Positions 11,746-19,321 of a DNA stretch of 25,589 nt are shown piece by piece. Source of the DNA: an uncultured Clostridia bacterium. Lineage in GTDB: Bacteria > Bacillota > Clostridia > UMGS1810. Where the stretch lies: contig CAKSFP010000034.1 of the NCBI GenBank assembly GCA_934454585.1, forward strand, positions 1 through 25,589, read 5' to 3'. Position 1 is the first letter of the stretch; every line of letters starts with the position of its first letter. The position numbers were made by a program, and so were the translations under genes. The notes under the pieces were generated by a model, which was given only the letters and a program-made list of their open reading frames with translations, ran no database searches and was not told the DNA's origin.

Positions 11746-13489
11746 GATATTAAATAAGCAAGCGGTGCTCGACTATGCTCAAGGGGTGTGCGACGGAAAG
11801 ATAATAGCGAACGAATACAGAATTAAGGCGTGCCGCCGTTTCCTCGACGACCTCGAGAGCGACGAATATGATTTCCGGCCCGACGACGCGGAATTTGTGA
11901 TTCAGATAATCGAGAGCACATTCCGCCACATGAAGGGTGAGCGGCTCGACGGCACACCGCTCAGAGAGACGCCGTTTCTGCTCGAACCATTCCACAAGTT
12001 CATTGTGTACAATCTGCTCGGGTTCCACATAAAGGGCACAGATGTCAAGCGGTTTCACGAGGCGTTTATATACATACCGCGAAAAAATATTAAAACGACA
12101 TTCGCCGGTGCGCTCGCCTGGGCACTCGGCTTGCTCTATCGGCGGAGCGGCAGTCAGATCTACATCACATCCGCCGCCCTCAAGCAGTCGCTCGAGAGTT
12201 TTAACTTTGTCAAGTACAATGTGGAGCACATGGGATTGACCGCATCGGAGTGCCGCATAATCGATAATAACAACGAACACTCGATAAATGTACACCTCGG
12301 CGACACATCGCTTTCGATTGTTGCCCTGGCGGCGAACCCCGACACCCAAGATTCATTCAATTGCAACATAGCCATTGCCGATGAGATACACGCGTACAAA
12401 ACACCGAAACAATATAACATCCTCAAGGAGGCTATGAAGGCGTACACGAATAAGCTGATGATCGGCATAACAACCGCCGGCGACAATGTGAATAGCTTTT
12501 GTTACCGCCGGCTGCAATATTGCAAAAAGGTGCTCGACAAGCTTGTGCCGGACGAGCAATTGTTTATATTCATCTGCGAGGCTGACAAGGCAGAGGACGG
12601 CACGATAGACTATACCAATCCGAAAGTACACGAGATGGCAAACCCGGCTTACGGCGTGTCTATCCGTCCGAACGATATACTCAACGACGCGCTCCAGGCA
12701 CAGAACGACCCTCAGCAACGGAAAGATTTCTTTGCCAAAAGTCTCGATGTGTACACAACGGCTATGAAGGCATATTTCAATATTGATGAATTCATCGCCT
12801 CCGACAGCAAATACAACTGGTCGATAGATGCCGTGCGCAAACTGCCGATTAAGTGGTTCGGCGGTGCCGACCTTTCCAAGCTGCACGACCTCACCGCGGC
12901 GGCGCTTGTGGGGATGTACAAAGATGTGCTTATAATTATCCCTCACTGTTGGTTCCCTGTTGTCGCAGCGGCACAAAAGGCTGAGGAGGATAACATTCCG
13001 CTGTTCGGATGGCAAGATGACGGCTGGCTTGATATGTGCAACGACCCGATTGTCAACCAGGCAGAGGTCGTTAATTGGTTTGTGGATAAGCGCAAACGAG
13101 GATTCAAAATAAAACAAGTCGGTCACGACAGAAAATTCTGCCGAGAATACTTCATTGCCATGAAGAAAGCAAAATTCAAGGTCAAAGACCAGCCGCAGTA
13201 TTTCTACAAAAAGAGTGAGGGGTTCCGCTACATTGAGCAGAAAGCCAAGAGCGGCAAACTGTACTACATGCACGCAGAACCGTTTGAATACTGTGTATCG
13301 AATGTGAAAGCGATAGAAAAAACCGACGATATGGTCGCATATGAGAAGATTGCACCCACGCAGCGCATCGATGTTTTCGACGCCGCTGTTTTTGCGGTTG
13401 TAAGAATGCTTGAAGATATGGACCAGTCGTCGGATATAAAGGGTGCTGCCTGGTTTGGCGGCGGAAAGGATAAGAAAGATGGCGAATAA
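11738..13489 (+). CDS. terL: Terminase large subunit (HK97/Terminase_1 type)
   Basis: 583 aa, full length for the family. ATPase: deviant Walker A PRKNIKTT (114-121), Walker B IAIADEIH with D215-E216, and motif III GITTAGDN (243-250). Nuclease: likely metal ligands D378 (GGADLS), D464 (VGHDRKF) and D545/D548 (RIDVFDAAVF). It powers DNA packaging and cuts concatemers. The start is TTG 11738 inside the end of terS; no ATG or GTG upstream is available in frame and the MAKILNKQAV opening is a normal N-terminus. Weak ribosome site, so translational coupling to terS is likely. It overlaps the portal gene by 11 nt. Confidence 0.95.
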   Translation: MAKILNKQAVLDYAQGVCDGKIIANEYRIKACRRFLDDLESDEYDFRPDDAEFVIQIIESTFRHMKGERLDGTPLRETPFLLEPFHKFIVYNLLGFHIKGTDVKRFHEAFIYIPRKNIKTTFAGALAWALGLLYRRSGSQIYITSAALKQSLESFNFVKYNVEHMGLTASECRIIDNNNEHSINVHLGDTSLSIVALAANPDTQDSFNCNIAIADEIHAYKTPKQYNILKEAMKAYTNKLMIGITTAGDNVNSFCYRRLQYCKKVLDKLVPDEQLFIFICEADKAEDGTIDYTNPKVHEMANPAYGVSIRPNDILNDALQAQNDPQQRKDFFAKSLDVYTTAMKAYFNIDEFIASDSKYNWSIDAVRKLPIKWFGGADLSKLHDLTAAALVGMYKDVLIIIPHCWFPVVAAAQKAEEDNIPLFGWQDDGWLDMCNDPIVNQAEVVNWFVDKRKRGFKIKQVGHDRKFCREYFIAMKKAKFKVKDQPQYFYKKSEGFRYIEQKAKSGKLYYMHAEPFEYCVSNVKAIEKTDDMVAYEKIAPTQRIDVFDAAVFAVVRMLEDMDQSSDIKGAAWFGGGKDKKDGE

Positions 13490-14669
13490 TATTTTTCACA
13501 AAAACAAAAGAACGAGGGACGCACCTTTCATGATGTGGCTCGGTGCCGATGACATAATGCCGATAGGCTATGTCAGCATAATTCACAACGAGACGGTGCA
13601 GCGGTGCGCTCATCTGATAGCAGACATGGTGTCGAACATGACTATAATGCTCATGCAGAACGCCGAGAACGGAGATGTGCGCATAAAAAACGGGCTTTCA
13701 AAAAAGCTTGACATATCCCCTTGCGGTCTGCTCACGCGCAAAAACTGGATGTACGCTATCGCAAAAGAGATGATTCTCAAAAATAATTGCATAGTGTACC
13801 CCGAAAGCACTGCGGACGAAAACGGCGGATATGTGGGCGATCTGAGTTTTCTGCCCGACGCCGTGATTGTGGATATGCCGAACGGCGGATATTATATTCA
13901 AAACCGCGGCAAACGGCTCAATGCCGATGAAGTGCTCAATTTCACTCTGAACCCGAGCACCCGTTACCCCTACCGCGGCGAGGGATATGTCGGCATGATA
14001 CGCAGTGCCCTCGAGACAATCGCCCAGGCAAACGCCACGAAAAAAAGCTTTATGCGGTCGAAGTGGAAACCGTCAATTATCATCACAACCAATTCCGATG
14101 CCGAGGAACTTAACGACATCGACAAACGGCAAAAGATTCTCGACAGTTACATCAAGACGAATGAGGCAGGCGAACCGTGGCTGATCCCTGCCGGCGAGAT
14201 AGATGTCAAAACTGTTCAGCCGCTCACACTCAACGACCTTGCCGTCAACGAAAGCATAGCCATTGACACCAAGGCAATTGCCCGAGCAATGGGTGTGCCG
14301 CCGTTTATGCTCGGCATTGAGGCGTTCAACCGTGATGAATACAACAATTTTGTAGCGACAACGATTATGTCGTTTGCAAAGAACATTGAGCAAACGCTTA
14401 CAAAGGGACTTATATATAGCAACAGTATGTATTTCCGCATGAACAGAAAATCGCTCATGCAATACAATCTGTCCGAGCAGATGGCTTTCGTCAAAGATAT
14501 GGTCGGCTGCGGTATGCTCAACCGCAACGAAGGCAGAAGTGAATTTGACTACAGCCCGATAGATGATGAATCTATGAATGACTACACTGTGCTTGAGAAT
14601 TATCTCAAGGTTGCCGACCTCGGCAAGCAGAAAAAATTAGACCATGGAGGTGATACAAATGCAGAATGA
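13479..14669 (+). CDS. Portal protein (HK97 family)
   Basis: 396 aa from ATG 13479, with AAAGGA 8 nt upstream. Twelve-subunit ring at the capsid vertex through which DNA passes. Typical HK97-portal text includes NETVQRCAHLIADMVSNM near the N-terminus, RYPYRGEGYVGMIRSALETI in the middle and AIARAMGVPPFMLG near residue 270. Length is usual for the family. The 11-nt overlaps with terL before and the protease after mark tight coupling. Confidence 0.93.
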   Translation: MANNIFHKNKRTRDAPFMMWLGADDIMPIGYVSIIHNETVQRCAHLIADMVSNMTIMLMQNAENGDVRIKNGLSKKLDISPCGLLTRKNWMYAIAKEMILKNNCIVYPESTADENGGYVGDLSFLPDAVIVDMPNGGYYIQNRGKRLNADEVLNFTLNPSTRYPYRGEGYVGMIRSALETIAQANATKKSFMRSKWKPSIIITTNSDAEELNDIDKRQKILDSYIKTNEAGEPWLIPAGEIDVKTVQPLTLNDLAVNESIAIDTKAIARAMGVPPFMLGIEAFNRDEYNNFVATTIMSFAKNIEQTLTKGLIYSNSMYFRMNRKSLMQYNLSEQMAFVKDMVGCGMLNRNEGRSEFDYSPIDDESMNDYTVLENYLKVADLGKQKKLDHGGDTNAE

Positions 14670-15249
14670 AAAGAGACACGCTTTTTGCAAATCGTCTCTC
14701 ACGGTGCGCGAGGATGCAGCGGACAAATACATAGAGGGTTATTTCGCCGTATTCGACGCACCGACAGAATTATTCCCCGGCTACATTGAGAGCATTACAA
14801 AAGGCGCATTTGCCAATTCGCTGAAAAACAACGACATCCGTTGCCTGTTCAACCATGATATGGCGGCGGTGCTCGGCAGAATGTCGAACAATACCCTCGA
14901 ACTGAGCGAGGACGAAAAAGGACTTTTCGGCAGAGTTAAGATCAACCCTGCGGACAGCGACGCGCTCAATACCTATGCAAAGGTTCAGCGCGGAGACATC
15001 AGCGGATGTTCTTTCGGGTTCTACCCTGTCGAGGAAAAATCCGAGATTGACGATGACGGAACATATCGCAGCACCATTATTGAGGCGGACACCTGGGAGG
15101 TGTCTATTTGCACATTTCCGGCGTATGAGCAAACGGAGATTCAGGCGCGGCACGCAGATGCAGACAAAGCCAAAGAACGGCTGTTGTCTGTCCGCAAAGA
15201 AAAAATAAGAGAAAAAATCGGAGGTATCGAAAAATGCTTAAACAATTAA
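14659..15249 (+). CDS. Prohead maturation protease (HK97 gp4-like)
   Basis: 196 aa from ATG 14659 (GGAGGTGA 8 nt upstream; an earlier in-frame ATG at 14644 lies in front of the ribosome site). Contains IEGYFAVFDAPTELFPGYIE, then catalytic His66 (LFNHDM) and Ser118 (ISGCSFGF), and the closing strand WEVSICTFPAYEQTEI. This serine protease (peptidase U35/S78 type) removes the capsid N-terminal scaffold domain. It lies between portal and capsid genes as expected. Confidence 0.92.
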   Translation: MQNEKRHAFCKSSLTVREDAADKYIEGYFAVFDAPTELFPGYIESITKGAFANSLKNNDIRCLFNHDMAAVLGRMSNNTLELSEDEKGLFGRVKINPADSDALNTYAKVQRGDISGCSFGFYPVEEKSEIDDDGTYRSTIIEADTWEVSICTFPAYEQTEIQARHADADKAKERLLSVRKEKIREKIGGIEKCLNN

Positions 15250-16667
15250 GACTCAGAGCAGAGCTGAAATCTCTGCGCAACAAGCTCAAGGACGCTATGG
15301 AACAGAGAGAGAAACTTTCCGTGCGCTCCGGCGAACTTGCAAAGGCTCTGGAGGAGGCGGAGACAGAGGAGGACATCGCCCTCATCCAGGAGCAAGTGGA
15401 CGAAATAGAAAAGGAACTCGGCGACGGCGAAATCGACAAGTCGATAGATGACCTTAACGCAGCAATCGCCGAGAAAGAGAAAGAACTTGCCGATATTGAC
15501 GCGGCGGCAAACGGCGGCGAAGGCTCTGCCGATAACGGAGACAACACTCAGAATGAGGGAGGAAACAGAGAAATGATTAAAGGTATGACACTCAGAAACA
15601 TGAACTATGAGCAGAGAGCGGCTTTCTTTGCTCACAGCGATGTAAAGGAATTTTGCGAGAGAGTAAGAAGTTTTAAGGGCCAGCAGAGATCTGTCACAAA
15701 TGCCGACCTCACCATCCCGGTTGTTATGCTCGACACGCTGAGGCAGAACATCGGCGAGTACAGCAAGCTTGTCGGCAGTGTAAACCTCAAAAAGGTTAAA
15801 GGCAAGGCCCGTCAGAATGTTGTCGGCGATGTGCCCGAGGCAATATGGACCGAGGCAACAGGCGTTATAAACGAACTGACATTTGCATTTAACCAGGACG
15901 AGGTCGACGGCTACAAAGTAGGCGGATATGTGCCGATTTCGAACTCGTTGCTCGAGGACAGCGACGAAAATCTCGCCGGTGAGATAATGGATATGCTTGC
16001 AAAAGCTATCGGTTACGCCCTCGACAAAGCTATAGTATACGGCACCGGCACCAAAATGCCGCTCGGCTTTGTTACAAGACTTGCGCAGACCGCCGCACCG
16101 TCCGACTACAGTGCAAAGGCACGCACATGGAGCGATTTGCACACGAGCAATGTTGTTAAACTCAGCCTGGCATCATCGGCCGGCGCAACTTTTTATGAAA
16201 AACTCATCAACAGCCTCGGAGTTGCCGACAGCAAGAAATACGGCAGCGACAATCTTGTGTGGATAATGAACAGAAAAACACACATCAATCTGATGACCAA
16301 GGCAATCGCATTTGATTCCGCGGCTGCACTCAGAGCATCGGCAGATGAGACAATGCCCGTTATCGGCGGCAAGATTGTCGAGCTCGATTTCATGGCAGAC
16401 AACGACATTGCCGGCGGTTACCTTGGCAATTATCTGCTCGCCGAGAGACAGGGAACCACACTCGGTCAGTCGTCCGATGTGAAATTCATTGAAGATATGA
16501 CGGTGTTCAAGGGTACCGCGCGTTACGACGGCAAACCTATAATTGCGGAATCGTTTGTCATCGTAAACACGGCGAACACAGCGCCGACAACCGCAGCAAC
16601 ATTTGCAGCGGACGCGGCCAACACTGTGACACAGCCCGCCAATCCGTCGGGCTCGGGAGATAACTAA
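15234..16667 (+). CDS. Major capsid protein with N-terminal scaffold (delta) domain, HK97 fold
   Basis: 477 aa. Residues 1-90 are a coiled coil (LRLRAELKSLRNKLKDAMEQ) and 91-113 a Gly/Asn/Asp-rich hinge; this is the HK97-type delta domain, which acts as an internal scaffold and is cut off by the protease. The mature part begins near residue 114-120 (MIKGMTLRNM) and shows the family pattern LTIPVVMLDTLRQ, VGGYVPISNSLLEDS and GYALDKAIVYGTG. ATG 15234 has GGAGG 9 nt upstream. A second in-frame ATG at residue 114 (15573) has its own perfect ribosome site. The tail (AANTVTQPANPSGSGDN) is a loose Thr/Ala/Pro end. Confidence 0.94.
   Translation: MLKQLRLRAELKSLRNKLKDAMEQREKLSVRSGELAKALEEAETEEDIALIQEQVDEIEKELGDGEIDKSIDDLNAAIAEKEKELADIDAAANGGEGSADNGDNTQNEGGNREMIKGMTLRNMNYEQRAAFFAHSDVKEFCERVRSFKGQQRSVTNADLTIPVVMLDTLRQNIGEYSKLVGSVNLKKVKGKARQNVVGDVPEAIWTEATGVINELTFAFNQDEVDGYKVGGYVPISNSLLEDSDENLAGEIMDMLAKAIGYALDKAIVYGTGTKMPLGFVTRLAQTAAPSDYSAKARTWSDLHTSNVVKLSLASSAGATFYEKLINSLGVADSKKYGSDNLVWIMNRKTHINLMTKAIAFDSAAALRASADETMPVIGGKIVELDFMADNDIAGGYLGNYLLAERQGTTLGQSSDVKFIEDMTVFKGTARYDGKPIIAESFVIVNTANTAPTTAATFAADAANTVTQPANPSGSGDN
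15555..15575 (+). promoter_or_regulatory. Internal ribosome site and start at the scaffold/mature capsid boundary
   Basis: GAGGGAGG (15555-15562) stands 10 nt before an in-frame ATG (15573-15575) inside the capsid gene, exactly where the scaffold hinge ends. It could make a scaffold-free capsid chain of 364 aa. The hinge is rich in Gly/Glu codons (GGN, GAG), so chance similarity is possible. Confidence 0.45.
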
Positions 16668-16672
16668 TCGTC

Positions 16673-16945
16673 ATGGAGACGGTACTGGAACTAATGAAAG
16701 CCGACCTCGGAATAACGGGGTCGGCACGGGATGAATATTTCAAAAGGTTGATAGATGCTTGCAAAGGCGAACTTGTCAGACGCGGCGTTACTCTTGACGA
16801 GAGCGCCGCAGATGACGCAATGCTCCTGTCAGATTATGCGGCGTGGAGTTATCGCAAACGCACGGAAAGTGTTCCTTTCCCGGTAAACCTGGAGAAACGC
16901 ATACTGAACAGAAAGACGAGGGAGCGCGCCAATGGCAATGATTAA
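16673..16945 (+). CDS. Head-tail connector (gp6-like)
   Basis: 90 aa. Helical protein of the HK97 gp6 / phage_connect group: VLELMKADLGI ... RDEYFKRLIDACKGEL ... LLSDYAAWSYRKRTE. It forms the ring below the portal. ATG 16673 has no close GGAGG (GGGAG is 13 nt away), so it is probably translated by coupling from the capsid gene, whose stop is 5 nt upstream. It overlaps the next gene by 14 nt. Confidence 0.82.
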   Translation: METVLELMKADLGITGSARDEYFKRLIDACKGELVRRGVTLDESAADDAMLLSDYAAWSYRKRTESVPFPVNLEKRILNRKTRERANGND

Positions 16946-17282
16946 ATCCGCAAATAACATAAGCTTTGACGATGTTTGCAAATTTGTGAGCGTTGAATAT
17001 GTTAAGGACGAAATCGGCGTCGAGCGCAGTGTCGAAACCGTATCAGAACCGATACTTTGCGAGATATCAAGCATATATGCAGCGGAGTTCTACAAAGCGG
17101 CCCAAGCGGGTATTCGCCCAAGTTTCAAAATAACAACCTGGTCGGAGAATTATTCCGATCAGCCGATTGCAGAAGTTGACGGCAAGCGCTATGCGATAAT
17201 CCGCACATATCGGCACGATGATGTGGTTGAGATTACGGTTGAGGAAAGAATCGGAGGCGTCAGCAATGAGCACAAAAATTGA
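16932..17282 (+). CDS. Head closure / head-tail adaptor protein
   Basis: 116 aa with the head-tail joining (SPP1 gp16-like) pattern: YAAEFYKAAQAGIRPSFKITTW near residues 49-70, then DGKRYAIIRTYRHDDVVEITVEER. This family closes the connector after packaging. ATG 16932 lies within the preceding gene; the last 17 nt overlap the HK97-gp10-like gene. Confidence 0.85.
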   Translation: MAMIKSANNISFDDVCKFVSVEYVKDEIGVERSVETVSEPILCEISSIYAAEFYKAAQAGIRPSFKITTWSENYSDQPIAEVDGKRYAIIRTYRHDDVVEITVEERIGGVSNEHKN

Positions 17283-17631
17283 TGCGTTTGGCGGTGAACT
17301 GAAAAAGATCCTTGAGGACTTTGACTACACCGTAAACGATATTCTGCGCAAGTGCACCGATGAGGTGGCGGATGAGGCATATCAAAATCTGCGTTCAAAT
17401 TCAAAAATCCCACAGCGCACGGGAGAATATGCAAGCGGATTTTATAAAGAGGAACTGAAACGCGGCATCGGCTGGAAAGTATCGAACCGTGAATATCAGA
17501 TATCCCACTTGCTTGAGGACGGACATAAGATGCCGCAAGGCGGTCGCTCTCGCAAATTTCCGCACTATAAGGACGCACAGGCAATTGCTGACACGCTTGC
17601 CGAAAAAGTGCGAAAGGAGCTTGGAATATGA
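17266..17631 (+). CDS. HK97 gp10-like tail/neck protein
   Basis: 121 aa from ATG 17266 (CGGAGG 8 nt upstream). The text KKILEDFDYTVNDILRKCTDEVADEAYQNL, the central KIPQRTGEYASGF and the strand YQISHLLEDGHKMPQGGRS are characteristic of the HK97-gp10 family, taken as a minor neck or tail-completion protein. Family position between head closure and tail terminator agrees. It ends in an ATGA overlap with the next gene. Confidence 0.88.
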   Translation: MSTKIDAFGGELKKILEDFDYTVNDILRKCTDEVADEAYQNLRSNSKIPQRTGEYASGFYKEELKRGIGWKVSNREYQISHLLEDGHKMPQGGRSRKFPHYKDAQAIADTLAEKVRKELGI

Positions 17632-17942
17632 CGCTTGCAGAATTCAAAAAGATTCTCGATTCCGCCGGCTACCCGGTGGCATATGCATTTACCAAGGAAC
17701 AACCGAGCAAACCCTATATCATCTACTATGAGGCTGGGCGCAGTTCGGTGCTCGCCGACGATACTGTGTATACCTACACCACAACCGTCACGGTCGAACT
17801 CTACACAGAGTACAAATCACCCGATGCCGAGCGAAAGCTTGAGGAAATATTCACCCAAAACGAATTGATTTACCGATTCCGCAATATTGGCAGGATAGAT
17901 GCCGAAGGCGTTTATTGTGTCGAATATGATATCGAATTTTAA
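17628..17942 (+). CDS. Tail completion / tail terminator-like protein
   Basis: 104 aa. MTLAEFKKILDSAGYPVAYAFT, then TYTTTVTVELYTEYKSPDAERKLEEIF, match the small proteins placed between HK97-gp10 and the tail tube gene, thought to cap the tail (SPP1 gp17 / lambda gpU role). Assigned mainly by position plus this beta-strand and helix pattern. ATGA overlap with the previous gene. Confidence 0.75.
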   Translation: MTLAEFKKILDSAGYPVAYAFTKEQPSKPYIIYYEAGRSSVLADDTVYTYTTTVTVELYTEYKSPDAERKLEEIFTQNELIYRFRNIGRIDAEGVYCVEYDIEF

Positions 17943-17955
17943 GGAGGAAATAACC

Positions 17956-18552
17956 ATGGCAACAGCAGCAGAAACAAAAGAAAATAAATATAAATACGGC
18001 TTGAAAAATGTATATTTTGCGCTTATTAAAGAGGAGACTGAGGAAACCACCACATACGACACGCCCACCAAGGTAAACGGCGCTGTTTCCCTGTCTATCA
18101 AGAGCACAGCGGAGCGCACGGCTATTGCCGCAGACGATGACGAGGAATATGCAGTAATCGAAGAAAACAAAGGTTATGAGGGAGACATAGAATTTCAGAA
18201 TCTGCCCGACGCTTTCCGTGTTTCTGTACTCGGTGAGTCTCTCGACAAAAACGGAGTACTCATAGAGAATAAAGACGCGCAGACCGTCCGTGCGGCACTC
18301 ATGTTTGAATTCTCGGGCGACGCACACAAGACCCGTCACCTCTTGTATAACTGCCGGTTCTCCAAGCCGGATATCGAGAGCGGCACCAAGGGCGAGAAAA
18401 TCGAAAACAAGACAGACAAGCTGTCTATCAAATGTATGCCGAGCAAGACCACCGGCGACATCAAGGCAAAAGCCAAGACCGGCGACGCGGCGTATGCAAA
18501 CTGGTTTAAGTCGGTATACATCAAGGACAGCACGGTAACGGCGAGCAAATAA
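17956..18552 (+). CDS. Major tail (tube) protein, phi13-like
   Basis: 198 aa from ATG 17956, with AAGGAGG 6 nt upstream, the strongest ribosome site in the late operon, as suits an abundant protein. Tail-tube pattern: KYGLKNVYFALI, a long strand-rich core (KVNGAVSLSIKSTAERTAIAADDDEEYAVIEENKGYEGDIEFQNLP), and the late RHLLYNCRFSKPDIESGTKGE. It polymerises into the hollow tail tube around the tape measure. The frame upstream of this ATG (from 17899) is only the overlap with the preceding gene. Confidence 0.88.
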   Translation: MATAAETKENKYKYGLKNVYFALIKEETEETTTYDTPTKVNGAVSLSIKSTAERTAIAADDDEEYAVIEENKGYEGDIEFQNLPDAFRVSVLGESLDKNGVLIENKDAQTVRAALMFEFSGDAHKTRHLLYNCRFSKPDIESGTKGEKIENKTDKLSIKCMPSKTTGDIKAKAKTGDAAYANWFKSVYIKDSTVTASK

Positions 18553-18761
18553 GGATTGGGGCATGAGTCACCGTCAGACAATGCAACATTGTTCTGAGAA
18601 ATATCTTTTTTGCGAATTTCTGCGTTGAAAAAGCTTACAATCCGAAAGGATTCCTCGCTTTTTCGCCTTGAACTTCACAAAAAATATTGTTTCGAGAGCA
18701 AGCTTCATTATCCGGCGGTGACTAAACCTCAATTCTTTTCCCGTATCAGGAGGAAATGAAA
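18553..18761 (+). other. 209-nt non-coding gap in the tail module with structured hairpins
   Basis: No supported gene, although a 21-codon frame starts at 18562. Hairpin 1 (18575-18596): CAGA..CAATG-CAA-CATTG..TCTG. Hairpin 2 (18627-18664): GAAAAAGC pairs with GCTTTTTC, inside it AATCC pairs with GGATT around a GAAA (GNRA) loop, with a symmetric 4x4 internal loop. Hairpin 2 has no T-run after it, so it would be a poor terminator. Attenuation between the abundant tube protein and the chaperone is the simplest reading. Confidence 0.55.
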
Positions 18762-19133
18762 ATGGAGAAAATCATAAAATTCGGTAGCAGAGAAATTCCC
18801 ATGGCGGCAACTGCCGGAACACTGCGCAGATACCGCATGAAATTCCGTCGCGACCTCATGGTTGACATGATGGCGCTCGGCAAAACCATGAAAAACGGCA
18901 ATCGCGACAACAGCAATTTTTCGAGAGCAAATCTCGAGATGTTTGAAAATGTAGCTTACATAATGGCGCGACAGGCAGACCCGTCCGTGCCCGCCGATAT
19001 CGAGCAGTGGCTCGACGGATTTGAGATGTTTGATATTTGGGAAGTGTTGCCGCAGATTCTTGAGATGTGGAACCTGGAAACCGCGACGCTCGTAGAGTCA
19101 AAAAAAAACTCGGTTCGGGCACGCGGCAAATAA
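18762..19133 (+). CDS. Tail assembly chaperone G
   Basis: 123 aa from ATG 18762, 8 nt after AGGAGG; the ATG at 18756 is only 2 nt from it. Opens with IIKFGSREIPMAATAGTLRRYRMKFRRDLMVD and ends in helices rich in Trp/Leu (WEVLPQILEMWNLETA), the pattern of siphophage gpG proteins. It helps the tape measure be coated by tube protein. Near its end lies a nine-A run with the slippery heptamer for the GT product. Confidence 0.85.
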   Translation: MEKIIKFGSREIPMAATAGTLRRYRMKFRRDLMVDMMALGKTMKNGNRDNSNFSRANLEMFENVAYIMARQADPSVPADIEQWLDGFEMFDIWEVLPQILEMWNLETATLVESKKNSVRARGK

Positions 19134-19303
19134 CCACCCCACTGTTCATGCTCCGCGCGGTTGAACTCGGTATGTCGATAGCCGACCTTGATTTGCTCGA
19201 TATCGGGCTTGTCATGGATATGGTGACAGAGAAGATTAACGACACTGTAGAGGACGACACGCCGGAGATAGATGCTACACAGGATGATTTTGATAAATTC
19301 TAA
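18762..19303 (+). CDS. Tail assembly chaperone GT (product of -1 programmed frameshift)
   Basis: At A AAA AAC (19103-19109) a -1 slip joins the first 116 residues of G to a 64-aa extension that starts LGSGTRQITTPLFML and reaches TAA at 19301-19303; the fusion is about 180 aa. The extension has no ribosome site or sensible start of its own, but its composition (helical, then an acidic tail, EDDTPEIDATQDDFDKF) is that of the T domain. Siphophages almost always make G and GT in this way, just before the tape measure gene. The slip itself is inferred. Confidence 0.82.
19103..19109 (+). promoter_or_regulatory. -1 ribosomal frameshift site A AAA AAC
   Basis: Zero-frame codons are TCA AAA AAA AAC TCG. 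The heptamer A AAA AAC has the X XXY YYZ form and stands inside nine As (19100-19108). The -1 frame is open from here to 19303 and the zero frame ends at 19133. Confidence 0.85.
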
Positions 19304-19321
19304 TAACGAGGGGGTGACGAT

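Noticed and set aside
12353..13273. 306-aa minus-strand frame opposite terL
   Set aside because: Shadow of the terminase nuclease region; sequence resembles no protein family and lacks a start context.
15246..16142. 298-aa minus-strand frame opposite the capsid gene
   Set aside because: Antisense of the scaffold and capsid sequence, with no ribosome site or recognisable domain.
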